Shown one piece after another: positions 21,830 through 31,715 of a stretch of DNA of 34,476 bases. Numbering within the stretch: the first letter of the stretch is position 1; each line of letters opens with the position of its first letter. The DNA is taken from NCBI GenBank assembly GCA_003194525.1, contig NBIV01000443.1:1-34476 (forward strand). The letters run 5' to 3'. This DNA is from Gracilariopsis chorda. Its lineage: Eukaryota; Rhodophyta; Florideophyceae; Gracilariales; Gracilariaceae. A model generated the notes under the pieces. It made no database searches. It worked only from the letters and a program-made list of their open reading frames with translations, and was not told where the DNA came from. Position numbers and translations under genes: made by a program.

Positions 21830-22285
21830 TTGGGTTCGTTCTCCCCTCTTCGGAAGTCTCGCGATCGAGTGTTTTGTTGTCCCGAACAGTCTCGGTATTC
21901 TATCTGCCGGATGATGCCGCCGGTCTCCGGTCTTGGCAACGTCTTCACTCAATCCGCCCTGGCGGCGACACTTGCCTACATGAGGTTGAGGAGGTCAGTA
22001 CCCGATACTCGGGATGGTAAAAACCTGGATCTGAACCTTCGGAGAGCACCCTCAGTTGCATTGAGAACTGGAGAGGTTGACATGGTAGCCCAACAGAGTA
22101 CGAGGCCACTGGCGACTGGCCATAGTCATTACGGTGCTGTTAAGTTCACTCATTTAGAGTTCATCATGGAGAATGTCCTAGCAGTGCTTGTGGATCTCCA
22201 AAGGAGTGTTGTTTCGAGTAGCATTTATTCTATTACCTTTGGACAGGTTGAACCGCTTGCGGTGAGTCATGGTATGAAAAACTAG
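21830..22285 (+). pseudogene. Element 5 gag remnant (tentative)
   Basis: A plus frame, ATG candidates at 21830 and 21911, runs to a stop at 22285 (about 125-151 codons). It contains LGNVFTQSALAATLAYMRLRR and FIMENVLAVLVDLQRSV. It occupies the gag position after the primer binding site but shows no zinc knuckle and no clear match to the other gags. The call rests on position. Confidence 0.3.
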
Positions 22286-23390
22286 ATGTGGAAGATTCCC
22301 ATATGGGATATGTGTTATTTGCACAGGGATCATTGACACTTGAGGCGTTTTGGTATCACTCCCAATCCAGGATCCTTTTTCGGAAGATATCCGTATCCAA
22401 ATTGGATGCAAAACCTCCATGTAGTCGACTCGCAAGCCTGCGTGTTTTCACCATTTCATGGGTTCTCACGTTGTGGTGCTTGATACCGAAGCGGGTTCAG
22501 ATTTTACTTTGGATATGTTCGCCTCTGTAAAGAGTCATCATCGTGTTTGATGTGGCCCATGAAGTCACCGAAGGATCGGGATTCAACCGTTCCTCCGGTT
22601 TAGGACGCGTGGTTTACCTCTGTTTCGTGAAGTATTAATTTCACTGTTTAGATGTGTCATTACTGCTTGTTCACAGAGAGTTCGGGATCCTCATTTTGAG
22701 GTACTGAAACCGAAGGGAGCGAGTAGTAATATTGTTTGCGTTTTTGTTTTTCTTTGTTTACCGATCTGGTGTTATCGAGGTTTCGAAGTTTACAAAAGTT
22801 GTGTTGTGATGGGTTTTCCCCCGCCTTGTTGGGACTAGCATCTCCGCTTGCACAGTTTTTCCCATCACGGGAGATTGTCTTCTTCTCATTTGAGAGCTAT
22901 CCAAACTTTGAATTATCCTCACAGAATGAGTGGTCTACAGAGATACATCATCGTCTCTGTTGGTGGTTCTTCCGCACCCGGATCGAAGATTCCCGGATAT
23001 ATCGGTCACTTTGGCTACCCAAAAGAACTGATTCTAATCGCTTAAGGGCTCAGTTGCATAACTCTTGTTGAGTTACTCCTCTATCGGAAGTTACACTGTA
23101 TTTTGGATTTCTCCCTGAGTAGTGAAAGGAAGAAAATATTCCTTCAAAGGATGTATTGGCATGAGCAGGTCAACCCACAGATGGTAGTTGTACTGTTCCT
23201 AAATTGAAGGTGCATGACCCGACTGACTCGGTTACAAAAGCTCGAATACCCTACCGTTTCGGTTGCGAAGTAATCACCAATTTGGTTGGGAAGTCTGTCA
23301 GGAATTGCATGGATACCCTTACCAAGGGAGCCGTTATCAACGGTCCCCAACGCGGGAATCTTTGCTTTGTCGCGAGACGCTCGCCGCAGT
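22286..23390 (+). pseudogene. pol: Element 5 protease and RT start, truncated by element 3
   Basis: At about 22462-22500 a plus frame reads HVVVLDTEAGSDFTL, which looks like a retropepsin active site with Gly changed to Glu. Between 22550 and 23150 no frame stays open long. At 23177-23340 DGSCTVPKLKVHDPTDSVTK and IPYRFGCEVITNLVGKSVRN are followed by LTKGAVI, matching the entry into RT seen in element 3 (DGSLEEV, HPYRAGL, LREGVIEP). The element 3 LTR begins at 23391, so element 5 pol is cut there. Confidence 0.55.
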
Positions 23391-24163
23391 TGTAGTGCAA
23401 TACCCCGTGATGGGAGCAGACACACAAGGGTGTTCGACGTGTTCCTCTGTGAGAGTAGCGCCGCGGCAAAACCACCTGTGTTGAGCACACGAAGCCGGGT
23501 GTAAGACCGGGACTCACCGTCACGACTAGCGTACAGGTGTAGAAACCAAGACAGACCACGAAGTGGGAAAGCGGAAAATGCAGCGACACACGAGTGGTGG
23601 GCGACGCGCGAGAGCGGTGCGGTGTCCACACGAGTGGGGCGGTGGTGGCGGAGCAACGGTAATCACCGGTAGTCGCAGAAACAACGACAACTGTATACGG
23701 GACAAAAGAACAATAACCGCTGTAAAAGCGTCCACAGAAAAAAACACAGTAGTGGTAAGAATGTGCTGAAGCTCCACGAGGTGGGTAACTAGGCCTTCAC
23801 AGGATGGCGTCTCTCCAGATGGAGGTGGACACTCACCAGGGAACCTGAGTTAGAGCCAGACACTCGCTTGTTGCCTTTACTTTGACCCGGGCAGCCGGAG
23901 CTCACACACATAAGTAGTGGTGGCCCGCGCCATGACAGTACAGTAGTAATTAACTAATAATATCCCTCAAGGGGGGCGAAACTCTACACACGTGTGGCAC
24001 AATCCAGCAATGCTGTGCACTACACTTTTCAACCAAATTGGGGCCCTTCAAACGGAAACAACATACCGGTGTAACACTCATACTCCATGGTAGAGAGGTT
24101 AGCATCGCCACCGCGGAATATGACTGCACCACGTGCTGATACCGCTATTAGCGTTGCACGTCA
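23391..24163 (-). repeat. 3' LTR of element 3
   Basis: It starts TGTAGTGCAA and ends TTGCACGTCA, imperfect inverted ends with 8 of 10 positions matching, 773 bases long. Its first 403 bases match 34073-34476 with, by eye, about 13 substitutions and two short indels, so the two are the LTR pair of one insertion. The inner edge is followed by the polypurine tract. The left edge interrupts element 5 pol. The target duplication cannot be checked because the far LTR runs off the window. Confidence 0.88.
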
Positions 24164-25784
24164 TCTCCCCCTCTTTGAGGAGCAAGAACCACCTCTGAGG
24201 AGTGTTCGTGGCGACATCGCGTTGTGCGTAAATATGGCCGCGTCGAGCGATGGCACGTTATCCGACTCGGGGTTCTTCATCAAGCAAGTGGATATACACC
24301 AAGAGCACCTCGACAACCGTACTTCTCCGCCTATTCCGCGAGGACCTTCCTTGTCTTCCGCTCCTACTGCGATGAATCCGCACGACACCAATCCGCATGG
24401 CGGGAACGATCTTCCGCCATCGGGTTTCTTCTCTGGCTTTCCGACTGCACCACTCGTGTCTCCTGCAGGTCCTCCAACCAACGCCTCAGGCGGTATACCT
24501 GCCACTCCGAGCATGTCGGTTCCATCGCCTGCGGCGAGCGCATTACCATCATATGATGAGCTCGTTGTCGTTGATCTGGCCGAACATCCGTCTCGCTACA
24601 GCGGTGCGCCCTGGTTTCAACCAACATTGGTGCAGCATGAAGACATCATCGAACAGTACGCTGATGGTAGTGGGCTCCTGCTGGGCGATCTTCATGTTTG
24701 GATGACACTCAGCTTCGACTGGCGTAACCGGGTTGCCGTGCCAACACACGTTCTGGTCCACTGTCGTGGTGAGAATGGGGCACAAGCGCGTATCGCGATG
24801 ATTCAACTCGCGTATCAGCGGCTCTATCGGACTCCTTCGGAATTCCCGGTCCCGGAAGAATATCACTTGGATATCGCATTCTACCGCACCCAAGGCGAGA
24901 TGGGGTATGGCGACCGCTTAGCAGCGTTGGCTCCGTCCATCCCGGAACGGGGTCCGGTAGCAACAGTCCACCAGAACTATCTGTGTTGGGCGAGACCAAT
25001 CCTTCGTGCTGAGTTCCGTTATCTTCGCCATCATCCGCGGTCTAACTTTCTCCAGATGATCCGTTTCGAACGTCGCTCGCGATCCCGCTTCGGGTATATG
25101 ATACCGTATCAGAAAGTTGAAGCTGAGCGCATCCGACCGCAGTACATGCGAGGCCGTTACGTTCCCCTACCCAGGATGTGGGCTGCCTACGACGCTTGCA
25201 GGGGTTGCTATATCGAGCTTCCGCCGTGCATCACCTACATCGGTAGTCGACTGTGCAGCAATCCGTTCTCCGGATGGTGGTCCGTTGTACTCACTGAGTC
25301 GGTCGCCCGCGCACTGCCGTATCTTCTCTTCGAGGTCTACGACCAGTTCAGACTGTGGTATCTCCCTCCACGAGTGCGTAGCGTCATTCGTGAAGTGGAT
25401 CTCTCCCCCGTTCTCGGCGGTGCCGGCAACTATAATGAGGCGCTCTCCCTGTTGGACGCGATGGGCCAGGTTGACTGGAACAGTGCGCCCATTCAATGGA
25501 GTCGCCGTCATCAAGGTACCAACCCAGCCGATCGGTCTCCGGGGCGCCGTACTCCGTTAGCGGGTGATTACGTCTACTACGATCCTGTAGAGCGTCGTTT
25601 CATCTCCGAACCAGAAGCATTGGCACTCCGCGATCGCGAGCGAGTTGTTCCACCTGGTCATCCGACGGGCTACATCGTCACTGACGGATACTTCCAACCC
25701 TACGAGGAGGCCGATCCAATTATGGACAATGATCCTCCCACGACTGGGGGGCGTGAGCGGTGGCGATGGCCTTTCCTCAGCTGA
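24087..25784 (+). CDS. Antisense accessory ORF of element 3, no recognised family
   Basis: This open frame of 565 codons is on the strand opposite to gag and pol, between the chromodomain end and the 3' LTR. ATG at 24087 and at 24120 lie inside the LTR; ATG at 24234 is the first one clear of the LTR and polypurine tract. The N-terminal 180 residues or so are rich in P, S, T and G (SAPTAMNPHDTNPHGG). From about residue 165 the sequence looks globular, with many W, Y and R (WMTLSFDWRNRVAVPTHVLV, FLQMIRFERRSRSRFGYMIP, WWSVVLTESVARALPYLLFE). I see no catalytic motif, signal peptide or membrane segment and name no function. Antisense ORFs after pol are known in some plant Ty3/gypsy elements. Here it is longer and better kept than the copy's own gag. 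Confidence 0.8.
   Translation: MVERLASPPRNMTAPRADTAISVARHLPLFEEQEPPLRSVRGDIALCVNMAASSDGTLSDSGFFIKQVDIHQEHLDNRTSPPIPRGPSLSSAPTAMNPHDTNPHGGNDLPPSGFFSGFPTAPLVSPAGPPTNASGGIPATPSMSVPSPAASALPSYDELVVVDLAEHPSRYSGAPWFQPTLVQHEDIIEQYADGSGLLLGDLHVWMTLSFDWRNRVAVPTHVLVHCRGENGAQARIAMIQLAYQRLYRTPSEFPVPEEYHLDIAFYRTQGEMGYGDRLAALAPSIPERGPVATVHQNYLCWARPILRAEFRYLRHHPRSNFLQMIRFERRSRSRFGYMIPYQKVEAERIRPQYMRGRYVPLPRMWAAYDACRGCYIELPPCITYIGSRLCSNPFSGWWSVVLTESVARALPYLLFEVYDQFRLWYLPPRVRSVIREVDLSPVLGGAGNYNEALSLLDAMGQVDWNSAPIQWSRRHQGTNPADRSPGRRTPLAGDYVYYDPVERRFISEPEALALRDRERVVPPGHPTGYIVTDGYFQPYEEADPIMDNDPPTTGGRERWRWPFLS
24164..24177 (-). other. Polypurine tract of element 3
   Basis: The minus strand reads CAAAGAGGGGGAGA immediately before the LTR start TGACG. 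Such a tract primes plus-strand DNA synthesis and normally touches the 3' LTR, as here. The same bases lie inside the antisense frame, where they encode LPLFE. Confidence 0.8.
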
Positions 25785-26191
25785 GGGCTCCAGGATTCCG
25801 GTGTATACCACTTCGGGTCGGTCCGTGGCTCCTCTGGCTGGGCCGAGTCACGTTCCATCATAGAACCTTCCCCACGTCGGTGGTGGTCCCTTCCATACCG
25901 CTCCGGTTGGAAGTAGCGCGCCTTCGGCGGATTTGTCCGGTCAAGACCGTGCGGCCATCATTGCCCAATTCCTTGGCGAACTAGGAATCGATACCTCGGG
26001 ATCTTCCGGTGACATTTCGCAAATGCGGGCGGTCATGCAAGCGCGGCTGGCGCAGCCAGGCAATCCTCATCAGAGTGGTGGTACGTCATCTTGAGGGATC
26101 AAAGCGATGTTCTCAACGGTTGGCATCCACCGTCCCTGATAGTGGGAGTCGTGGTAGTAGTAAGCGGGGGAAATTACGTGTTAACGAATAA
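25785..26191 (+). pseudogene. Shifted C-terminal extension of the antisense ORF
   Basis: After the stop at 25784 another plus frame, already open before it, reads SSAEGSRIPVYTTSGRSVAP to TAG at 25861-25863. It then continues in the same frame as SADLSGQDRAAIIAQFLGEL and DISQMRAVMQARLAQPG to TGA near 26095. A third frame supplies a basic end (SRGSSKRGKLRVNE) to TAA at 26189-26191. This patchwork suggests the antisense protein once extended by about 135 residues, with a helical section and a basic tail, later broken by indels and a nonsense change. Confidence 0.5.
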
Positions 26192-26194
26192 ACG

Positions 26195-26410
26195 CTAAAC
26201 TTCCCTCGTGGGGCTTGTGTCTTTTTCTTCTTTTTCTTCTTGCTTCTTCCTATCCAAGGTCTTCATCTTCTCCTCATGAGCCATCTTCATCTTCTCTTCA
26301 TGAGGTTTCCAATCTTCTCGTCTTCTCGAGGCCTCCATCACCACACCGGGAAACCGGGCTCGTGGCTCACCTGATCGATTCAGTGGCTTAGCCAACGAGC
26401 GCACGGTCAA
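26195..26410 (-). pseudogene. Charged tail after the element 3 chromodomain
   Basis: A minus frame in another phase overlaps the end of the chromodomain frame and continues 71 codons to TAG at 26195-26197. It holds a repeat-like charged stretch (HEEKMKMAHEEKMKTLDRKK, then QEEKEEKD) likely to be helical or coiled coil. It may be the original pol C-terminus separated by one indel. Its stop faces the antisense-ORF stop at 26189-26191 with only three bases between. Confidence 0.4.
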
Positions 26411-27899
26411 TCGTGCCGGGTATTCCCGTTCTGGTACGGTGGTGATACTGCACGATTTTCGATCGGGGCAAGTTCTCTACCGGTTCGTCCGTGTCATGGG
26501 ACGGCGGGTACCCATACCGGCGTACCTGGTACTGAATATATCCCTCTGGGTTGTAACTGTGCCCGACGATACGGTCGATAATGAACTCCTTCGAGTAAAC
26601 ATCACGCTTCGCGGTTCCGGTGGCAGTCCGCACGACGGTAGTTTCCGACGGCAGAGCCGGTGATGGCTCCATCCAACGGTTCCTGGCGCTCGCTTGCGGC
26701 GTCGGCCACGGAATTCCCTGATGAGGGTAAACTGAATCCCTCGTTGAGGTTGAGTTTACCCCATCGGGGTCGGGAGATCGTATCGCTAAACTGTGAAGGC
26801 TTCCTCGTCCCATTTGTGACGGTTGGCGACGGGGAGGCGGTTCATGGGCCACGGCGCGTGCCGGTTGGCGAGACGTATCCAAATGGTTGGCTGTCGTCAT
26901 CCTGTACTGCAGAGCTGTGTCACCATGAGTGGGTGTGCGGTGCACATCTTGCAACACGTGGCGGTCAGACTCTCCTGCATATGCAGTGTGGTCCACCCCT
27001 GCTGGTGTTGACGCAACCAGTCTTTCACTACTGTGAGCTGAATCCAGATGATCTGAGCTGCTCGGTACAGTACCAGAGAGACTTCCTCTGATGAGAGACG
27101 ATTGAAATTCAGATAACCCATCTGTGGGACCATGAGCAACCCTTTGCAAGGGTGTAGAAGCGTCCTGTACATCAGGGTTCCATAAGTCGGGATCTGCCGT
27201 GACTTCTTTAGTCTGCGCTGCTGCGGCGGGGCTTCTTACGACATCCTCGACGGTCGTCGGTGAGTGGGGAGCAAACGGAGCATCCGGGTTCTGAGCCAGG
27301 CTTCCTGCGTCGATTCCTCCAATGGGAGATGATACAACAGCGTCCGTGTCCGGTTGCCTTGACAGCGTCTCTCGAGTGCGGTTGACAGTGCGCTCCCTCG
27401 ACGGAGGTGAATGCGTAACGTGCTCACGAGGCTGCCCATCGGCGGGGCCGGTCCTTCCAGTTTGCTGAGGTAGTTCCACGCGTGCGGCTGTAGCGTGAAA
27501 TGTCCCTACTTCAGGTTGCCGTGTCTCACGAGAGTTTACTAGAGCTCGCGAAGGTGGAGTAGACTTCGCTGAAAAGCGGGATTGACTGGCCTCCTCCTCC
27601 TCCTTAGCCGGGGCGGTGACAGGGCTTGAAACAACGTCTGACGGTGGTTCGACACGTGTCGTAAAGCGTGAACGAACGTGTACCGGAGTTTCCGAAGATT
27701 GCTGCGACAGCATCGGTATGTCCGACAGTCCTCTCGACGGGCGCGCAACGCTAATTGCGCCGTGCAATGATCCTACTGCGGCAGTTGGCATCAATTGAGC
27801 GTCCAGGGTTCCGGGAGCAGAAACGACTTCCGAATGCACGTGAGGGGCTCGTACGACACGATCACGGCTGAAACGTTCCTGATAATCACCAACTTCCAT
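26388..27899 (-). pseudogene. Element 3 pol C-terminal extension: disordered linker and chromodomain
   Basis: The 503-codon frame starts with residues that complete the integrase C-terminus (YQERFSRDRVVRAPHV) and is out of phase with the integrase frame by one base near 27897. Residues about 30-430 are low-complexity and rich in S, P, T, R and D. Residues about 437-489 (26433-26591) form a chromodomain: EFIIDRIVGHSY, then YQVRRYGYPPSHDTDEPVEN and KIVQYHHR. Chromodomains at the integrase end direct insertion into chromatin carrying particular histone marks and define chromoviruses. Two cage positions usually Trp are here R/Y and Asp (DTDEP in place of TWEP), so methyl-lysine binding may be lost or different. 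Confidence 0.85.
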
Positions 27900-29644
27900 A
27901 CAACTGTGTCTCGGCTCACCGAAATGACTTTGTAGGGGCCATCCGCAATGGGCGAGAGTTCGTGGCGTTTCTCCTTCTCAGGGTTGTAGTATTCCTTCCT
28001 GACGAAGACGAACTGTCCTACTTCCAGCGAGGGAGGGGGCCGACGGAGTCTGGCATCGAAATTTCGTTGATACGCGCGTTGCGCTCGCTTCATTGAAGAT
28101 TTCGCGACCGGGACCATCCGTGTTAGCCAATCCTTCCATCGGAGGTAATTATCAACCGTTGACGGGTACCTGTCCTGCGTTGACTGCAACTCTATCGCCA
28201 CAGGCGGCGGCGGACGCGAGAGCACCAGATCGAAGAGTGATAAGCCGGTTACTCTGTGTACCTGCGTATTATACGCGTATGTCACGGTATCGGTGTACAA
28301 ATCCCATGTACGGGGGTGCTCAACCGTATATGCACGCAAAGCGGACAGCAAAGTTCGGTTAAACCGTTCCACCTGCCCATTAGCCTGCGGATGGTATGTA
28401 GTTGTAAACAGATTCCTGATGTCAAGTATTCTACAAACCTCTTGGAAGAAACGCGCGGTGAACTGTGGTCCGTTGTCGGATAAAAGACTAACCGGTGGAC
28501 CGTAGACGGGAACCCAGTGACGGACGATTGCTTCGGCCACTGAACGTGCGGTAATCTTCTTCAACGGTACAGTCCGGATGAGTTTGCAGAACCTATCCGT
28601 TATTACGAGTAGAAACGCGTTACCACGTGAAGTGTGAAGGAACTCACCAAGGATATCGATAGCGACAAGTTCTAACGGGGCCCGTGCCGGGAACAGGGTC
28701 AACTTCTTCGCATAGCGGCGCAGTTTCACTTGTTCACGAGCACAGTGAGTACAAGACCGACCAATCGCGTAGCAATCCAACGCAAGTGCGGGCCAGTAGA
28801 AAGGCCGACGTAACGTCGTGTAGAGCCTCCTTCCACCAGAGTGTGCAGCTAACTTCGAGAAATGCGAGAGATGCAATACTCTCGACTGAAGGGAATGGGG
28901 AACCACTATTTGTGACGAAGAAGACACAGTCCTTACCAAGTAACCTGGTGAGTCAACTCCAAAAGGAATGTGAGCGCCTCCATTGAGTTGGGCACGAATC
29001 TTCGTACAAAACGGGTCTCCATACTGTTCACGGATCATCTCTTCGGGAGTGATCGGTGCGAAGGATCCGGTATCCGGTTCGCCATCGTCTGCGACGAGCA
29101 GACCATCAACAATTTCATCTGAAACCAGATCATAACTTGAATTCTCTTCAAGGAGGAAACAAGGGAATTCATCGTCATCGACGGGAAGGGTTTCCGCTTC
29201 CGTTCCTAAACGAGACAGAGCGTCAGCCTGGGTATTTAGGGAACCCTTTTTATAGAAGACTTCATAATCGAACTCAGCCAGGCGTAGTCTCCAACGCATC
29301 AGGCGGCCCGAAGGTTCCGTGACGGACATTAACCAACGCAAAGCGGAGTGGTCCGTATTAACGGTGAAGTGTCCGCCCATCACATATTGTCTGAGTGTTT
29401 GCAGAGCCCATACCATGGCGAGGCATTCCTTTTCAGGGACTGAGTAGTTCCGTTCGTGGACGTTGAGCGTTCTGGACCAAAAACCGATTGGTTTTCGTTC
29501 CCCATCGGGAGTCGTTTGGAATAACGCACAACCAATTTGGTAATCACTCGCATCCGTATCCACGGTATAAGATAACCAATCCTTAGGCAACGATAATATA
29601 AGTCCAGAGGTGACAGCCTCCTTCAGAGAGTTGAAAGCTTCCAC
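27791..29644 (-). pseudogene. pol: Element 3 RNase H and integrase
   Basis: This is one open frame of 617 codons. RNase H starts at VDTDASDYQIGCALF and includes NTDHSALRWLM. The tether QADALSRL follows. The integrase zinc finger is HLSHFSKLAAHSGGRR with CTHCA. The catalytic core has AIDILGEF, LLSDNGPQF and GQVERFNRTL (D, D, E in the integrase spacing). The C-terminal part carries the GPY/F-type box ADGPYKVIS. Integrase inserts the DNA copy into the genome. All catalytic residues are kept. Upstream RT is in another frame (one-base change near 29660), and the last 36 codons are shifted relative to the chromodomain frame. Confidence 0.92.
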
Positions 29645-31607
29645 CTGTGCAGGGTTAAGGGGCCCAGTTTTGGCGGTTGTCGTTTTCTGAGAAGATCATT
29701 AAGGTTTCCCGCAATCTTTGCGAAGCTTGGAATGAACCGTCGGTACACGTTAAATAACTCTAGAAAGGAGGGGAGTTCCGTTTGGGTTCTCGGGTGCTTG
29801 GCCTCTTTGAGAGATTTGACTCCAGCTTCCTGTATCAGTAAGCGCCCAGGGCGAATGACATGGCCCAGGTACTTAACCGACTCGGTAAAGAATTCGCACT
29901 TCCTCAGCTTGAGGGTTACTCCAGCATCACGCAACGTGGTCATGATTTCACGAACGTGTTGTAAATGATCATCCAAGTTGTTGGAGAAGACTATGATATC
30001 TTCAAGATAGACGAGGCAAGATCGCCATTTGAAGCGGGCCAAGAGGATATCCAACGCACGCTGGAAAGTAGCGGGAGCGTTTGTTAATCCAAGTGGCATA
30101 CGCTTAAAGCGGTACAAACCTGAATGACAGACGAAAGTGGTCTTATCACGGTCTTCCGGTCTTACTGGTACTTGCCAGTATCCCCAGTTCACATCCAATG
30201 TAGAGAAGACAGTCGCCTCACCGAGAGAGTCAATATACTCATCCATTCGCAGTATGGGGTACACGTATTTCACGGTGGCGGCATTAAGGCGATGGTAGTC
30301 GATGCAAAAACGCCAAGTCCCATCGGGTTTTGGAGCCAGTACTACTGGGGATGCCTACGGTGATTGAGCGGGCTCTATCACGCCTTCGCGGAGCATTTTA
30401 TCCACATGAAACTGTTCCTCCTCCCTTGCCTTGAGGCCTGCCCTATAGGGGTGTTGAGCAATTGGCTTGGTGTCCGGTACTAGATCAATCCGGTGTGCCG
30501 TGGCCGAGACCTCCTCGAGAGATCCATCCCACATTGAGGTGAAATCTCGCAACATATTTCGCAACTTCTCGCAGTGTGAATCCGGTACATGACTGAGATC
30601 CAGATCTTCTAGTTCCTTTACAGGGTCCAAGTTATCGTAACTCGTAGGAACGGCCTTCTTTTCCGAATCTTTCGTGTTGAGCGACTCCACAGAAGAGTGG
30701 GAACCCTCCCCCTCCTTAGCATGAGGCGTATCATTTCGTTCTTGAACTAATCCGAGTACATCGGCTGCGCACACCTTTGTAGGGATTAAAGCCGTTGGAT
30801 GCGGAAGTACAGTACCAACTACTTGGTTCTTCGCCAGGTACTGCGGCTTCTTGCCAAAGTTGGCTATAAAGACCTGAAAGGGGTGTTCATTTGAGATCTG
30901 AACGACACCATTAGCCAGGGCGAATTGATACTTCTCGTACAGCGAGGTGAGCGGTTGAAAAACACGCAATCCTCTTGGAGCGGCAGTTACTGAAACTCAC
31001 GCCTGCAATTCGGGCGGTATGGAGATTGGACGTGCGACACGTAGCTTGGGAGACTCCTTTGGAGGTCACGAATCCTGCAAGGGGGCCGGAAGAGGAACCA
31101 ACTTGGATGAGGTACGCCGTAATGAACGACGAACTATCGGAATGATGGAACCATCTTCTAGTTCAACTTCTCGCGCACGCGGACGAATTGACTCTACGAA
31201 GCGATCGCAGAAGTCACATCCGACGATAACGGGGGCCACTAGCGTCTTAGAGACGATGAATTCGAGCTGCATCGAACAGTTACCAATCCTGATCATCAGA
31301 GAAACCGTACAGCCGTTTTCAACGGGTTGTTATCGGCATCAGCAACGTCCATGATGGGTCCTTGTCTAACACGAGAACGCACTTCAGGCGGTAAGAGAGA
31401 TTCGACAATGAAATAGGGGCCGGCACCTGTATCCAGAATAGACAGATGACGCACCATATACTGGGCGGAAAGGCCAAAGTCAGCAAAAACTTTGTAGTTT
31501 CGCTTGGCCATTACAATGAATCTATCCGGTGACCGGTGATTCTTACACCGTATCCACGGGCGACGTAACTCACCGAGGTGGGCCGAGTCCACGTCTGTGG
31601 TGGTCAA
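29623..31607 (-). pseudogene. pol: Element 3 protease and reverse transcriptase, with stops
   Basis: The protease (31296-31607) has SILDTGAGPYF. A one-base change near 31300 moves the frame, which continues through IVGCDFCDRFVE to TGA at 31066-31068, a second TGA at 30997-30999 (Trp in element 1) and TAG at 30355-30357 (Trp in element 1). The RT follows (29623-30273) with PILRMDEYIDSLGEA, TLDVNWGYWQV and the catalytic box YLED at 29998-30009 in place of YLDD. Loss of that Asp should abolish polymerase activity, so this copy needs help in trans or is dead. The sequence otherwise follows element 1 closely. Confidence 0.9.
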
Positions 31608-31705
31608 TAATTTCCTTGAAAGGATCTTGACCGGGGAGCGAGGCTTTGACGCCTTGGGCGCCGATGACCTCGACTGAGGCGCCTCTCTAAAAGAGACTCC
31701 CCCAC

Positions 31706-31715
31706 TCAGTTTTCC
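31706..31715 (-). promoter_or_regulatory. Putative -1 frameshift site at the element 3 gag-pol junction
   Basis: The minus strand reads GGAAAAC followed at once by TGA in the gag frame, and pol is open in the -1 frame (GKLSGGVS). As in element 1, the last gag codon is AAC, slipping to AAA. Downstream, CTGAG (from the stop) can pair with CTCAG about 25 bases on, enclosing a TCTCT/AGAGA hairpin. The heptamer is not a canonical one, so this is suggestive only. Confidence 0.45.

Noticed and set aside
23144..23656. Minus frame of 170 codons at the left edge of element 3
   Set aside because: It spans the junction of two elements, so it cannot be one gene; the repeat at 34029-34462 gives similar frames.
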